From assembly GCA_944364005.1 (NCBI GenBank), contig CALVVW010000062.1, positions 1 to 6,512 of the forward strand: 6,512 nt of DNA, in the 5' to 3' direction. Shown here piece by piece: positions 5,652-6,512 of this stretch. This stretch comes from an uncultured Bacilli bacterium (GTDB lineage Bacteria; Bacillota_I; Bacilli_A; RF39; UBA660). Position 1 is the stretch's first letter; every line of letters begins with the position of its first letter. The translations under genes were made by a program, and so were the position numbers. The notes beneath the pieces are model-generated. The model worked only from the letters and a program-made list of their open reading frames with translations, had not been told where the DNA came from and made no database searches.

Positions 5652-5677
5652 AAAAAAAGGTTATAAAACCTTTTTTT
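5652..5677 (-). terminator. Terminator of the membrane-anchored protein gene
   Basis: On the minus strand an 11-bp stem (5677-5667 with 5662-5652, AAAAAAAGGTT pairing with AACCTTTTTTT) closes a TTAT loop, and its right arm is itself the T tract. A further T run follows after one C. It lies eight bases after the TAA stop (5688-5686). Confidence 0.8.
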
Positions 5678-5685
5678 ATAAAATA

Positions 5686-6360
5686 TTACTGCATATTATC
5701 CTCATCTATAACAACTAATTTACCATGATAATGATAATTTAAATATTCTAAAGGTGTACTATCACTAACCCAAATCTTTATTTGATAGGTCCTTTTTTCA
5801 TATGGTTCCAAATAAGAAGATAATAAAACCGGAGAAACTAAACTAGTATCAGTAAAAGTTAAAACGTTAGAATCTTCTATCTGATAATGTAAATATTGAT
5901 AAGGAAGTTGCCATTCATCACATTGATCTTCCTGTACTCTAGCATAATCTTCTTGTAAAACAATCTGGAAATTTTCTCTTTTATCAGAAGTATTTTCAAT
6001 ATGGACACCATAAGAAATTGTATTTAAGCCATCATCATCACTCATAGGAGTTAAAGGTGTCAAATTAACGATATTTCCAAGACTTTCACCAATTTGATTA
6101 AAAGATACGGAAAAGTTACCAACAGTTGTTGTATTATATTTTTTAGGATCACGAACAGCAGAAAAGACAAAATATAAACTAACGATAATAATTGCTAAAG
6201 AGACAACAACACAACAAACAGTAAGTTCTACTTCACGGGCTTTCATTCTAGCAAGTAAATGACCAACATGAGCACCCTCTCCATGCTTAATGTCAGAAAT
6301 CTTTAACTTTTTAGTAAGTTTTTTTCGTTTTACTTTTTTAACAGCTTTCTCTTCTTTCAT
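5686..6360 (-). CDS. Membrane-anchored extracytoplasmic protein with a beta-sandwich-like domain (function unknown)
   Basis: This 224-residue protein has a very basic cytoplasmic head (residues 1-44, with Lys-rich VKKVKRKKLTKKLK), one membrane segment at about 45-69 (ELTVCCVVVSLAIIIVSLYFVFSAV), and an outside domain from 70. The segment is too far from the N-terminus for a normal cleaved signal peptide, so it is probably a signal anchor. The outer domain starts with GNFSVSF, then LTPMSDDDGLNTISYGVHIENTSDKRENFQIVLQ written here in part: the PMSDDDGL block at 105-112 and the IENTSDK block at 121-127. Such blocks recall TasA/camelysin-like surface proteins of Bacillota, where a beta-sandwich domain ends in a strand like YHGKLVV (211-217); this is a resemblance, not an assignment. 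The ATG at 6360 has AAAGGA upstream, and the upstream ATG in the leader is closed at once by a stop in its frame. It appears to be a single-gene unit. Confidence 0.85.
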   Translation of the reverse strand: MKEEKAVKKVKRKKLTKKLKISDIKHGEGAHVGHLLARMKAREVELTVCCVVVSLAIIIVSLYFVFSAVRDPKKYNTTTVGNFSVSFNQIGESLGNIVNLTPLTPMSDDDGLNTISYGVHIENTSDKRENFQIVLQEDYARVQEDQCDEWQLPYQYLHYQIEDSNVLTFTDTSLVSPVLLSSYLEPYEKRTYQIKIWVSDSTPLEYLNYHYHGKLVVIDEDNMQ

Positions 6361-6381
6361 ATTCTCATATCCTTTATTACA

Positions 6382-6410
6382 AGTATAACAAAACTAAAAA
6401 AGGAAAACAA
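6382..6410 (-). promoter_or_regulatory. Promoter of the membrane-anchored protein gene
   Basis: On the minus strand, TTGTTT (6410-6405), a 17-base spacer and TATACT (6387-6382), with TGT before the -10 as an extended element. Initiation near 6375 would give a leader of about 15 bases that begins just before the AAAGGA ribosome binding site. Confidence 0.6.
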
Positions 6411-6512
6411 GAATGAAAAAAGAATTATCCAAAGATTATAAATGGAAATAATAAGTGTCCGCACATCTAATTACCTAAGTGTAAGTGATTTTATTGATTT
6501 AATAGTAACATG

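Noticed and set aside
6413..6451. Plus-strand 12-codon frame (MKKELSKDYKWK) with AAGGA eight bases upstream
   Set aside because: It could be a leader peptide or the tail of a lost gene, but it is too short to support, and no downstream gene is visible before the window ends.
6450..6512. Possible insertion-sequence end or structured RNA (GTGTCCGCACATC and following bases)
   Set aside because: The GTGTCCG motif is reminiscent of some transposon ends, but no matching inverted repeat, target duplication or transposase is in the window.

Overview
The window is a compact, AT-rich stretch of chromosome from a low-GC Bacillota. LexA, PolA, TcdA and 6S RNA are all core genes, stop codons are TAA, and Trp is encoded by TGG, which argues against the Mycoplasma code. 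A gut-type uncultured Bacilli or Erysipelotrichia lineage is plausible, but the species cannot be named. Minus-strand genes look T/G-rich and plus-strand genes A/C-rich by eye, which would fit the minus strand being the leading strand; this was not counted.

Layout. 1-1624 (minus): the first 541 codons of polA, cut by the window edge. 1666-1830 (minus): a 54-residue single-pass membrane protein, transcribed divergently from lexA (1957-2574, plus). The 126-bp gap between them holds two oppositely directed consensus promoters, each overlapped by a SOS-box-like palindrome. Back-to-back terminators separate lexA from the convergent tcdA (2686-3390, minus). Upstream of tcdA, and overlapping it, is an unrecognised 288-residue gene (3374-4240, minus). 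It is preceded by a predicted 6S RNA gene (about 4281-4464, minus), whose 3' end doubles as the promoter of the 288-residue gene. Divergent from 6S is an alpha/beta hydrolase (4550-5320, plus) with its own terminator. Then come a decayed fragment of a PD-(D/E)XK (Rpn-type) nuclease gene (5454-5609, minus), a terminator, and a membrane-anchored surface protein (5686-6360, minus). The last 100 bases or so have no supported gene.

How it works together. The lexA region looks like an SOS control point: LexA would repress itself and the small membrane protein, which by position, size and topology resembles the SosA/YneA class of SOS-induced cell-division inhibitors. No terminator separates that gene from polA, so DNA damage could also raise PolI. 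The 6S RNA next to tcdA recalls the Bacillus subtilis arrangement, where a 6S RNA lies just upstream of yrvM (tcdA). Several promoters end so close to the gene that the ribosome binding site would lie at the very 5' end of the mRNA. This also shows that the longest open frames of two genes start too far upstream.
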